This document shows positions 19,144 to 29,637 of a stretch of 64,000 bases of DNA, piece by piece. The translations under genes were made by a program, and so were the position numbers. This DNA comes from an uncultured Gellertiella sp. (lineage in GTDB: Bacteria; Pseudomonadota; Alphaproteobacteria; Rhizobiales; Rhizobiaceae), in NCBI RefSeq assembly GCF_963457605.1, contig NZ_OY735139.1, positions 1,488,001 through 1,552,000 on the forward strand. Reading direction: 5' to 3'. The notes beneath the pieces are model-generated. The model was not told the DNA's origin, did no database searches, and was given only the letters and a program-made list of their open reading frames with translations. Every line of letters begins with the position of its first letter. Position 1 is the first letter of the stretch.

Positions 19144-19545
19144 ATGAAATTGTCCAGCACGGTCCGCCACATGGCTGCCATCGCCCTTGCCACTGTCGTG
19201 ATGAGCGGCTTTGCGCTGGCTGCCGAGTTCAAGCCCTTCATCACCGCCGATTTTGAAGCCGCGCAGAAGGCGGGCAAACCTGTTATCGTCGACGTTGCCG
19301 CCAGCTGGTGCCCGACCTGCAAGGCGCAGAAACCGGTCATCGACGCGCTTGGCAAGGATCCTTCAACGAAGGACATGACGATCTTCCGGATGGATTTCGA
19401 CACGCAGAAATCCGAGCTCGCAAGCCTCGGCGGCCAGATGCAATCCACCCTCATTGCCTTCAGGGGCACCACGGAGACCGGACGGTCCGTTGGTGACACC
19501 GACCCGCAGTCGATTGCGGCCCTTTTCGCCACGACGGCCAAGTAG
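19144..19545 (+). CDS. Periplasmic thioredoxin-family protein
   Basis: 133 residues. N-terminal signal peptide (MKLSSTVRHMAAIALATVVM, cleavage after FALA). The thioredoxin fold follows with VIVDVAASWCPTCKAQKPVI, CPTC being the redox active site, and a cis-Pro region replaced by STLIAFRG. Start ATG 19144 is preceded by AAGGAG at 8 bp. The stop is 2 bp from the CcdA-like gene, so the two are translated together. Likely a dithiol carrier fed by the membrane partner. Confidence 0.88.
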   Translation: MKLSSTVRHMAAIALATVVMSGFALAAEFKPFITADFEAAQKAGKPVIVDVAASWCPTCKAQKPVIDALGKDPSTKDMTIFRMDFDTQKSELASLGGQMQSTLIAFRGTTETGRSVGDTDPQSIAALFATTAK

Positions 19546-19547
19546 GG

Positions 19548-20267
19548 ATGCTGACCTCCGGTTTTCTGGCACTGGTCGCAGGCCTGCTGTCGACGCTGTC
19601 GCCCTGCGTGGTGCCGCTGCTGCCGGTGGTGCTGGGCGCGGCCCTTTCCGAACATCGCTATGGCGTGGTGGCGCTTGCCGGCGGGCTGGCCTTGTCCTTC
19701 ACCGCGATTGGCCTGTTTGTCGCCGTCATCGGCTTTTCCATCGGCCTCGACCTGACGCTGTTCCACACCGTGGCAGGCGTGTTGATGGTCGGCATCGGCC
19801 TTGTGCTGGTGCTGCCGCTTCTCCAGGAACGGGTGGCAACGGCGGCAAGCCCTGTCGGTGCCTGGGTCGACACCCGCTTCGGCGGTTTCAGGGGATCAGG
19901 CCTGTCGGGACAATTCGGCGTCGGGTTGCTGCTTGGCGCGGTCTGGAGCCCCTGCGTCGGGCCGACACTGGGTGCGGCCTCGATCATGGCCGCGCGCGGC
20001 CAGAACCTGGGGTCTGTCGCCCTCACCATGGCAAGCTTCGGCGTCGGTGCGGCCATTCCGCTTCTGGGGCTCGGTCTCCTCTCGCGCGACGTGATGCTGC
20101 GCTGGCGGGGGCGGATGATGAAGGCCGGAAAGGGCGGCAAAATGCTGCTCGGCGCGCTGCTGCTGGTCATCGGCCTGATGATCCTGACAGGCATCGACAA
20201 GACGCTCGAGGCCGTGCTGGTCGATGCCTCCCCGGCCTGGCTCACCCATCTGACCACCCGGTTCTGA
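19548..20267 (+). CDS. CcdA/DsbD-type membrane thiol transporter (cytochrome c biogenesis family)
   Basis: 239 residues with about six transmembrane segments. The paired conserved cysteines sit in LSTLSPCVVPLLPVVLGAAL (near residue 19) and LLGAVWSPCVGPTLGAAS (near 136), the signature of CcdA/DsbD proteins that move electrons from cytoplasmic thioredoxin to the periplasm. Coupled to the upstream periplasmic thioredoxin-like protein, its probable acceptor. Cytochrome c maturation or peroxide defence are both possible. Confidence 0.88.
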   Translation: MLTSGFLALVAGLLSTLSPCVVPLLPVVLGAALSEHRYGVVALAGGLALSFTAIGLFVAVIGFSIGLDLTLFHTVAGVLMVGIGLVLVLPLLQERVATAASPVGAWVDTRFGGFRGSGLSGQFGVGLLLGAVWSPCVGPTLGAASIMAARGQNLGSVALTMASFGVGAAIPLLGLGLLSRDVMLRWRGRMMKAGKGGKMLLGALLLVIGLMILTGIDKTLEAVLVDASPAWLTHLTTRF

Positions 20268-20295
20268 TCTTTTCCCGGCATTGCACTCTTCAGCC

Positions 20296-20331
20296 CCGCC
20301 CGCAACCAACGTCGCGGGCGGTCTTGTTTTT
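20296..20331 (+). terminator. Rho-independent terminator after thioredoxin-ccdA operon
   Basis: Stem CCGCCCGC / GCGGGCGG (8 bp, perfect) with a 10-base loop, followed by TCTTGTTTTT, starting 28 bp after the ccdA-like stop. Confidence 0.85.
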
Positions 20332-20360
20332 GCGCAGCTTCCTATAATTTCATTTGTCGT

Positions 20361-20418
20361 AATAATCAATTTCAAATTCGAAGGATAATCACCGTGGAAG
20401 AAATGATGTAGGGTCTTC
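20361..20418 (+). promoter_or_regulatory. Promoter module shared with the YHS gene (copy 1)
   Basis: AATAATCAATTTCAAATT at 20361 and, 34 bp later, TGGAAGAAA followed by GTCTTC, ending about 40 bp before the AhpD-like start. The same elements with the same 34-bp offset occur upstream of the YHS gene (21610-21665). Surrounding sequence differs, so this looks like a conserved promoter or operator rather than a recent duplication. Confidence 0.5.
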
Positions 20419-20460
20419 TTACCGGTCCAGATGGCCGCAAACACCCAAAGGAGTTTCCCG

Positions 20461-21012
20461 ATGTCCCGCATTCATATCCCCGCCACCGTTGCCGACGCCC
20501 CCGAAGCTGCACGGCCGTTGCTGGAAGCGGTCAACAAGCAGATCGGCTCGGTGCCGAACCTGTTCCGCATGGTGTCCAACAGCCCGGCAGCGCTTGAAGG
20601 CTATCTCTCGCTGTCTGGCGCACTCGGCAAGGGCGCACTGCCCGCCCAGACCCGCGAACGGATCGCGCTTGCCGTCGCCGAGATCAACCGCTGCGGCTAT
20701 TGCCTGTCGGCCCATACATTCATGGCCGCCAATCTCGCCAAGCTCGGTGCCTCCGAGATCGCCGCCAACCGTCGCGGTCATTCGGAAGATGCCAAGGCTG
20801 ATGCCGCCGTGCAGTTTGCTGCCGAGGTGACACGTGAGCGCGGCCATGTCAGCGGCGAAGCGCTGGATGCGGTCAAGCGGGCCGGTTACACCGAGGCGCA
20901 GATCATCGAGATCGTGCAGCATGTGGCGCTGAACACCTGGACCAATTACATCAATTCGGTCGCTGAAACCGAGATCGACTTCCCGGTCGTTGCTCCCTAT
21001 TCTGCCGCCTGA
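20461..21012 (+). CDS. Carboxymuconolactone decarboxylase/AhpD-like family protein
   Basis: 183 residues. The peroxidase-type active site is in [20 protein letters not shown], a CxxC motif followed by His three residues later, as in AhpD-like alkylhydroperoxidases. The N-terminal [18 protein letters not shown] is also typical. Start ATG 20461 has AAAGGAG 7 bp upstream. It is 31 bp from a DUF1348 gene, forming an operon ended by the terminator at 21541. Antioxidant role is inferred. Confidence 0.9.
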   Translation: MSRIHIPATVADAPEAARPLLEAVNKQIGSVPNLFRMVSNSPAALEGYLSLSGALGKGALPAQTRERIALAVAEINRCGYCLSAHTFMAANLAKLGASEIAANRRGHSEDAKADAAVQFAAEVTRERGHVSGEALDAVKRAGYTEAQIIEIVQHVALNTWTNYINSVAETEIDFPVVAPYSAA

Positions 21013-21043
21013 TCGAACACCCGACCCTAAGCCGAGGTATACC

Positions 21044-21511
21044 ATGAACGCCCGCCCACCCCTTCCTCCCTTTACCGCCGAAACAGCCGCACAGAAGGCG
21101 CGTGCTGCCGAAGACGGCTGGAATGGCCGCGACCCCGCCCGCGTCGCGCTCGCCTATACGCCGGACAGCCGCTGGCGCAACCGCGACCTGATCTTTTCCG
21201 GCAGAGAGGCCATCGAGGCCTTCCTGAAGGCGAAGTGGGAAAAGGAACAGGAATACCGGCTGATCAAGGAGGTCTGGGCCTGGTCCGGCAATCGCATCGC
21301 GGTGCGCTTTGCCTATGAATGGCTGGATGCAAGCGGCCAATGGTATCGCAGCTATGGCAACGAGAACTGGGAATTCGACGAAAACGGCCTGATGCAGGAA
21401 CGCCACGCCAGCATCAACGACCTGAAGATCACCGAAGCCGAGCGGAAATTCCGCTGGCCCCAGGGCCGCCGCCCCGACGATCATCCCGGTCTTTCCGACC
21501 TCGGCCTCTGA
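21044..21511 (+). CDS. DUF1348 (NTF2-like fold) protein
   Basis: 155 residues, almost entirely a DUF1348 domain: [74 protein letters not shown] and the C-terminal [15 protein letters not shown]. The fold is a cone-shaped NTF2-like pocket; the biochemical role is unknown. Second gene of the AhpD-like operon. Start at 21044 matches homologues I know; the frame opens 18 codons earlier. Confidence 0.9.
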   Translation: MNARPPLPPFTAETAAQKARAAEDGWNGRDPARVALAYTPDSRWRNRDLIFSGREAIEAFLKAKWEKEQEYRLIKEVWAWSGNRIAVRFAYEWLDASGQWYRSYGNENWEFDENGLMQERHASINDLKITEAERKFRWPQGRRPDDHPGLSDLGL

Positions 21512-21540
21512 TTTCAATCACAGCTGCTGTTCTGCCCCGA

Positions 21541-21577
21541 ACTCCCCCGTGCTCCGGCTCGGGGGAGTTTTTGTTGT
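21541..21577 (+). terminator. Rho-independent terminator after DUF1348 gene
   Basis: ACTCCCCC / GGGGGAGT perfect 8-bp stem with a 12-base loop that can itself pair (GCTCCGGCTC), followed by TTTTTGTTGTT. Confidence 0.93.
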
Positions 21578-21609
21578 TCGGGTTTTGCATGTTTAATTCC
21601 ACGAATTGC

Positions 21610-21665
21610 AATAATTAATTTCGAATTATGAGAATTCAGGCATTGGATGAAACAGTACATAGTCT
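21610..21665 (+). promoter_or_regulatory. Promoter module shared with the AhpD-like gene (copy 2)
   Basis: AATAATTAATTTCGAATT at 21610, then TGGATGAAA and GTCTTC at the same spacing as copy 1 (20361). It ends about 60 bp before the YHS-protein start. Confidence 0.5.
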
Positions 21666-21723
21666 TCCCACGCCACACGGAATGGCGATTGAACACCCGG
21701 TTCCACACAGAAGGATTTTTCCC

Positions 21724-22212
21724 ATGACGCTTTCCCTCTCCCGCCGTCTCGTCGGCTTCGCCCTTGCAGGTGCCGTCCTTTCCGGCGCGCTTGGCCTCAC
21801 CGTTGCCCCCGCCTCCGCCCAGTCACGCACCGGCGGCATCGTCAACCAGATGATCGCCGGCATGGGCCTCAAGGGCTATGATCCGGTCAACTATTTCACC
21901 GATGGCAAGCCTGCCAAGGGTGCCGACAAGATCACCTATGACTGGCATGGCGCCACTTGGCATTTCGTGTCGGAGGAGCACCGCGCGGCCTTCATCAAGA
22001 ACCCGAAGCATTTTGCCCCGCAATATGGCGGTTTCTGCGCCTGGGGCGTGGCCCATGGCAAGCTGTTCGACGTCGATCCGGAACATGGCTGGGCGCTCGC
22101 CAATGACAAGCTCTATGTCAACCTCAACGCCGATATCCTGACCGCCTGGACGAAGGAACAGAAGAAGTTCATCGCCGATGGCAACCGCAACTGGCCGAAG
22201 CTGAACCGCTGA
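21724..22212 (+). CDS. Secreted YHS-domain protein
   Basis: 162 residues. Signal peptide at residues 1-33 ([20 protein letters not shown], cleavage near ASAQ). The YHS domain follows: [39 protein letters not shown] and [17 protein letters not shown]. The domain is found in metal-binding or copper-chaperone-like proteins; a metal role is inferred only. Start at 21724 gives the signal peptide at the very N-terminus. It shares a promoter module with the AhpD-like operon and precedes a glutathione-transferase gene. Confidence 0.88.
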   Translation: MTLSLSRRLVGFALAGAVLSGALGLTVAPASAQSRTGGIVNQMIAGMGLKGYDPVNYFTDGKPAKGADKITYDWHGATWHFVSEEHRAAFIKNPKHFAPQYGGFCAWGVAHGKLFDVDPEHGWALANDKLYVNLNADILTAWTKEQKKFIADGNRNWPKLNR

Positions 22213-22304
22213 TCCCTGCTGGCGCGGGTCCACCACCCCATGGATCCGCGCCTCCCCCGGCATCTCAATCCGTCCCCCGCAGAACTCGACAGAAAAGCCC
22301 GGTC

Positions 22305-22943
22305 ATGAAGCTCTATTACCATCCACTGTCAGGCCACGCCCATCGCGCCCACCTGTTCCTGTCCCTGCTCGGCATCGAGTTCGAACTGGTCACCGTCGAC
22401 CTGAAGGCGGGCGCGCAGAAGACGCCCGACTTCCTGAAGCTCAACCCTTTCGGCCAGGTTCCTGTCCTCGATGACCGGGGAACCGTGATTGCCGATTCCA
22501 ATGCCATTCTGGTCTATCTCGCCAAGAAGCATGGTGATCTCAACTGGCTGCCGGAAACGCCCGCCTGCGCGGCTGCCGTCCAGCGCTGGCTGTCGGTTGC
22601 GGCCGGCGAGATCGCCTCTGGCCCCGCCCGCGCCCGGCTGATCACGCTGTTCAACGCGCCCCATGATGCCGGACAGACGATTGCCAGCGCCCACCGGGTG
22701 CTTGCCATCATAGAGAAGGAACTGGCGAGCCGGGAATGGATCGCGGCCCTCCACCCGACGATTGCCGACATCGCCCTCTACAGCTATGTGTCGAAGGCGC
22801 CGGAAGGCAATGTCGATCTCGCGGCCTATGGCAATATCGACAAATGGCTCCGGCGGATCGAGGCCTTGAAGGGCTTCGTGCCCTTCGTCCAGTCGCCGGT
22901 CGGGCTTGCCGCCGTGAAACAGGAAATGGCCCGGTGGCGGTGA
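22305..22943 (+). CDS. Glutathione S-transferase family protein
   Basis: 212 residues. N-terminal thioredoxin-like domain (1-80) with [40 protein letters not shown] (cis-Pro and glutathione-binding Asp-Ser) and an all-helical C-terminal domain. The usual Ser/Cys at the catalytic position appears to be Ser9-Gly-His. Role in conjugation or thiol transfer of electrophiles is inferred. Located between a YHS gene and a convergent alcohol dehydrogenase gene in a redox-oriented block. Confidence 0.9.
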   Translation: MKLYYHPLSGHAHRAHLFLSLLGIEFELVTVDLKAGAQKTPDFLKLNPFGQVPVLDDRGTVIADSNAILVYLAKKHGDLNWLPETPACAAAVQRWLSVAAGEIASGPARARLITLFNAPHDAGQTIASAHRVLAIIEKELASREWIAALHPTIADIALYSYVSKAPEGNVDLAAYGNIDKWLRRIEALKGFVPFVQSPVGLAAVKQEMARWR

Positions 22944-22970
22944 ACCCGCAGCCACCGGAGACACCCGGTT

Positions 22971-24017
22971 TCAGAGCGTGGCGTTGTCGATGACGAAGCG
23001 ATATTTGACGTCGCTCTTCACCATCCGGTCATAGGCCGTGTCGATATCCTGGATGGCGATCATCTCGATATCGGAGACGATGCCCTTTTCGGCACAGAAA
23101 TCCAGCATTTCCTGGGTTTCGGCAATGCCGCCGATCAGCGAACCGGCAATCGAGCGGCGCTTGAAGATCAGCGGAAACACGTTTGGCGAGGGATGCGGGT
23201 GCTCGGGCACCCCGACCAGCGTCAGCGTGCCGTCGCGCTTCAGCAGCGTGGTGAAGGCATCCAGATTGTGGCTGGCCGCAACCGTATTCAGGATGAAGTC
23301 GAAACTGTCACGATGCGCCTTCATTTCCTCCGGATTCTTCGACACGACGACCTCGTCGGCACCAAGCGCCAGCGCATCGGCCCGCTTGCCTTCCGACGTG
23401 GTGAAGGCGACCACATGCGCCCCCATGGCATGGGCGATCTTGATGCCCATATGGCCAAGCCCGCCGATGCCGACGATCCCGACCTTCTTGCCCGGCCCCG
23501 CACCCCAGTGGCGCAGCGGCGAATAGGTGGTGATCCCGGCACAAAGCAGCGGGGCGACAGCGGCCAGTTGCATCTCGGGATGGCGGATCTTCAGCACGAA
23601 CCTGTCCTTGACGACAATATCGCCGGAATAGCCGCCCAGCGTATGGCCGGGCGCGTCTGCGGTCGCGCCATTATAGGTGCCGGTAAAGCCGTGATCGCAA
23701 TATTGCTCCAGCCCGTCGTCGCAGGCAAAGCAGCTCTGGCAGCTGTCGACCATGCAGCCGACACCGACGGTTTCGCCGACCCTGAATTTGGTAACCGCAG
23801 AACCGACAGCCGTGACATGGCCGACGATCTCATGGCCGGGCACGCAGGGGTAAAGCGTGCCTGCCCATTCCGAGCGCGCCGTGTGCACGTCGGAATGGCA
23901 GACGCCGCAATAGGCAATCTTGATCTGGACATCGTCGGCGCCGGGCGCGCGACGGGAAATGCTGATCGGCTCGAACGGCTTGCTGGCCGCATAGGTGCCA
24001 AAGGATTTGGTCTGCAT
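22971..24017 (-). CDS. Zinc-dependent alcohol/aldehyde dehydrogenase (MDR, YahK/Adh type)
   Basis: 348 residues. Catalytic zinc ligands in CGVCHSDVHTARSEW and GHEIVGHV; structural zinc cysteines in DSCQSCFACDDGLEQYCDHG. The nucleotide-binding GIGGLGHMGIKIAHAMGAHV follows. The spacing is that of NADP-dependent cinnamyl-alcohol/aldehyde reductases such as YahK. Start ATG 24017 (MQTKSFGTY) is preceded by GGAG; the frame opens 15 codons earlier. Confidence 0.92.
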   Translation of the reverse strand: MQTKSFGTYAASKPFEPISISRRAPGADDVQIKIAYCGVCHSDVHTARSEWAGTLYPCVPGHEIVGHVTAVGSAVTKFRVGETVGVGCMVDSCQSCFACDDGLEQYCDHGFTGTYNGATADAPGHTLGGYSGDIVVKDRFVLKIRHPEMQLAAVAPLLCAGITTYSPLRHWGAGPGKKVGIVGIGGLGHMGIKIAHAMGAHVVAFTTSEGKRADALALGADEVVVSKNPEEMKAHRDSFDFILNTVAASHNLDAFTTLLKRDGTLTLVGVPEHPHPSPNVFPLIFKRRSIAGSLIGGIAETQEMLDFCAEKGIVSDIEMIAIQDIDTAYDRMVKSDVKYRFVIDNATL

Positions 24018-24229
24018 GGTAATCTCCATTCTGGAAAATGAGGGAGTTCGAAAAAGGAACAACAGGGCTTGCCGGCTTCCTGCTGGAATCTGGGGGCAGA
24101 GCGGACATTTTCAAGCACCCTGTCACAAACCGGCTGCCGGAATCGGCAGGCTGCGCGAAGCCCCCGGCGGCAGGTTTTCAGGGATCGGTACTGTTGGCCA
24201 GATTACCCCGGCTGTAAAGGCGCGCGGTC

Positions 24230-24263
24230 AAACGAAAGGCGGCGTCCCGCACGAGACGCCGCC
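24230..24263 (-). terminator. Rho-independent terminator for katG
   Basis: On the minus strand, GGCGGCGTC / GACGCCGCC (9-bp perfect stem, 8-base loop) is followed by TTTCGTTT, about 75 bp after the katG stop. The remaining 24018-24229 is the promoter side of the alcohol dehydrogenase gene; nothing else was recognised there. Confidence 0.85.
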
Positions 24264-24335
24264 TTCATGTTTCATCCCCGGACAAATTCCGGCCGCTCGG
24301 GCAGCCGGTCGTCAATCCCGGACGTCGACGACCGT

Positions 24336-26916
<2,581 letters not shown>

Positions 26917-27723
26917 TCAGTGTGTGCCGACGACGGTCCAGCTGTATCCATGACGGTGATGGGTTTTGATATCTCTGAAACCGGCTCGAACCAGCAGGTC
27001 TGTGGCTTCGCGCTCTGTATAATACTTGGCCCAGCGAGGGTTCAGCTGATCGATGATCACCAGCCGGATTTCCCTGGCCCCGATGGGGCGCAACACTTCG
27101 CGCATGTACTTGCGCATCGGCAGGGGCAACAACCCGCAAAGTTCGATATAGGCGGCCAGTGGCGGATATAACAACCAGGACAGGGCCGAATTGGCCCAGA
27201 GTGGCAAACGTCGCGTCACCCAGCGCAGCGGCTCGGCAAAGCTGAGGTAGAGCCTGTTGCCTTCCCGACCGTAAAGCCAGATGACGGCCTTGCCGCCGGG
27301 TTTCAGGGATGCGTGCATGTTCCTGACTGTCGGGTCCGGGTCAGGAATGTGATGCAGCACACCGATGGACAGAATATAGTCGAGATCGCGGGCCTCGAAC
27401 TGGTCGCCAGGCCTGGCAAGCACGGTCACCCTGTCGGAGAATTCCGCCAGATTGGCGGACAAAACGCCATTTGCCTTCGACGGTTCAACAGCCGTGACGT
27501 GGCGGGCACCTGCCCGCAGCAGCATCAGGCTGATCCGGCCCGTCCCCGCTCCGACCTCGCCGCAGGTCTTGTCCTTGAAATTACCGGGCTCAACCAGCGG
27601 GCTGACAATGTCGCGCAGCATCTCCTGACTGCCGTAATAGCCATCATTCGACGTATATGTGGTCCATTGCTGGCCGAAATCGGAAATCGTCTGGTTTGTG
27701 GCGCGCTCAAGATCGCTGTTCAT
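26917..27723 (-). CDS. Class I SAM-dependent methyltransferase
   Basis: 268 residues. SAM-binding motif I is TCGEVGAGTGRISLMLLRAG, followed by VTAVEPSK (motif post-I) and YILSIGVLHHIPDPDPTV (motif II), typical of the UbiE/Coq5-like fold. ATG 27723 (MNSDLERATNQ) gives a sensible start; the frame begins 7 codons earlier. It is transcribed away from the plus-strand glycan operon and marks the left edge of the polysaccharide locus, so methylation of a sugar or lipid-linked intermediate is a reasonable guess. Confidence 0.82.
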   Translation of the reverse strand: MNSDLERATNQTISDFGQQWTTYTSNDGYYGSQEMLRDIVSPLVEPGNFKDKTCGEVGAGTGRISLMLLRAGARHVTAVEPSKANGVLSANLAEFSDRVTVLARPGDQFEARDLDYILSIGVLHHIPDPDPTVRNMHASLKPGGKAVIWLYGREGNRLYLSFAEPLRWVTRRLPLWANSALSWLLYPPLAAYIELCGLLPLPMRKYMREVLRPIGAREIRLVIIDQLNPRWAKYYTEREATDLLVRAGFRDIKTHHRHGYSWTVVGTH

Positions 27724-27951
27724 CCATGCTCTCCCCCGGGACACGGCCAGCCATGCCCGTGAGGTGCTGGTCGCAGGAAGGACATGGGTTAAGGGATTGG
27801 CATCCAGTTGTCCATGAAAACGGTGCAGACAGGCTCGCTTTCAGCAACATCCGAAGCCCCGGTGCCAAATCGACGGTTGACGCCCTCCCCTATTTTTGCG
27901 CATGAACTTAAAGGTAGTCATACATGCTCGAAACAGCAGGCAACGGAAACA

Positions 27952-29622
27952 ATGCGATCTTTGCGACTTCGCGACTTTTCAGTTTTCGCCGTGTTTGGCG
28001 TTGTCGCTCTCCTCTGGCAACTGGCCGTTGTCGGTCCTGTACCCTTTGTGGTTCCATCGGGTGATGGTGGCAATGTCGGGTCGATGATCGCGGCAGGGCA
28101 TCAACCTGACCGGTTCCTGCTGGACCCGGTATTTTCCGATCCGCAAAACTACGCCTTCTATGTGACGATCAGTCGCCCCTGGGTCGCTTTCAATTTCCTC
28201 CTGACCGGCGATATCGGCCAGGCCTATATGCTGATGCAATTTCCGATCCTGTTTCTTCAGACGGCCGGATTTTACCTGCTTGGACGGAGACTTTTCGGCG
28301 GGTGCTTCTGGCCAATGGTGCTGGCACTCCTCAGTATTCCGCCCGTCTTCATCTTTAATGGCGAATTATGGGGAAATCTGCCCGCGCCGCTGACACGAAG
28401 CATCTTCGGTGCCCTCTATCCCTTTCTGCTCCTGTCCGCCCTGCCACCCTTTCGCGGCTGGCGCGCCTTCCTGACGATGGGCCTGTGTGGCTTGAGCGTC
28501 TATATTCACCCGGTCAGCGCCCCCAGTGTGGCGCTGACCCTCTGGCTCGCCATGGCCATATCGCCGCAGCAGGCATCGGGATGGAGCAAGAAGCTGGGGA
28601 TCCTGGTCGGTGCCGGGCTTTTTTTCCTGGCCATCGCCGCTCCCTTTGCACTGATGTTTCTGTCAGCGCTTTCTCACGCCACCTCGCCGATGGTCACGCA
28701 GTTGCAAGAGTCGAGCCGCGGCCTGGTCGGCGAACAATATTACGACGCCATGCTGGCCCTTTCCATCGCGGCACAGGGCGGCGGCAATAATCCCCTGCCC
28801 GACTGGGGCTGGCTCCACGGCCTTTGGGCAGCTGCCTTTCTGTTTCTTCTTGCGGGCCTCTCGCCGCGCAGATGGCAAGATACGCATGGCTTTCTGCTGC
28901 TCATTCTGCTGGGAACGCTGCTGTCGAGTTTCGGCGTTGCCTGGCTGGACCAGACCATCGCCCGGCATCTGGGCCGCAACCCGGCCGAGATCGACATCAT
29001 TCGCAATCTGCGCTTCGTCATTCCTGTCGCCCTGATTGGTCTCGTCTGGCTGCTCAAATGGCTTGAGATGCGGTTTTATGGTGCACTGCTCGCTCGCTAT
29101 GCCCTGCCGGTCATGGGACTGCTTCTGCTTGGCTTCTGGTGGCACCATTTCCCAAATCCGCTATATGCGGCAATCGAAGACCGCCGGCAGCCGGACCACG
29201 CCAGGCAGCAAGCATCGGCAACTGAAGAGTTTCGCACTGTCATCGAGCGTCTGAGGCAGGAGCCTCCCGGCTCCCTGGTGCTGCCCTTGCCGGTCGGCGC
29301 TTTCGAAACAAACGCACTTGCCGTACGCTACGGTGCCTTCCAGCCGGTTCTGTTCCTGCAGAAGGACATGAATTTCCTGCTTTATAGCAGCAGCCAGCAC
29401 CTGGAACATTGGGCAGGCATGCGAGACCGCCTGAGCAGTCTGGACACCAGCGATGCACCCGGCATCAGATCAACCCTCAACGGCCTCAAACAGACCGACA
29501 ACCTGCGTCTTGTCCTTGTCGATACCCAGGCTGCAACGCCACGTCTCGCCACTTCTGTGGCTCAATCGTCCGATCTTCTGCTGAGCGCCGGGCGCTGGCA
29601 GTTGTTCAGGCTGAAAAATTAG
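27952..29622 (+). CDS. Multi-pass membrane protein, GT-C-like, possible GtrC-type glycosyltransferase
   Basis: 556 residues with about ten hydrophobic segments (first TM near residues 8-26, VFAVFGVVALLWQLAVVG). The first extracytoplasmic loop carries acidic residues (PSGDGGNVGSMIAAG, DPVFSDPQN), as in GT-C enzymes that use polyprenyl-phosphate sugars. After the last TM (about residue 400) a soluble tail of roughly 150 residues follows. I do not recognise the family. Start ATG 27952 was chosen because the upstream open frame looks non-coding. It heads an operon with a GtrB-like GT2 and a GtrA flippase, the usual partners of a GtrC enzyme. Confidence 0.6.
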   Translation: MRSLRLRDFSVFAVFGVVALLWQLAVVGPVPFVVPSGDGGNVGSMIAAGHQPDRFLLDPVFSDPQNYAFYVTISRPWVAFNFLLTGDIGQAYMLMQFPILFLQTAGFYLLGRRLFGGCFWPMVLALLSIPPVFIFNGELWGNLPAPLTRSIFGALYPFLLLSALPPFRGWRAFLTMGLCGLSVYIHPVSAPSVALTLWLAMAISPQQASGWSKKLGILVGAGLFFLAIAAPFALMFLSALSHATSPMVTQLQESSRGLVGEQYYDAMLALSIAAQGGGNNPLPDWGWLHGLWAAAFLFLLAGLSPRRWQDTHGFLLLILLGTLLSSFGVAWLDQTIARHLGRNPAEIDIIRNLRFVIPVALIGLVWLLKWLEMRFYGALLARYALPVMGLLLLGFWWHHFPNPLYAAIEDRRQPDHARQQASATEEFRTVIERLRQEPPGSLVLPLPVGAFETNALAVRYGAFQPVLFLQKDMNFLLYSSSQHLEHWAGMRDRLSSLDTSDAPGIRSTLNGLKQTDNLRLVLVDTQAATPRLATSVAQSSDLLLSAGRWQLFRLKN

Positions 29623-29637
29623 CGGAACCGGTGCAAC

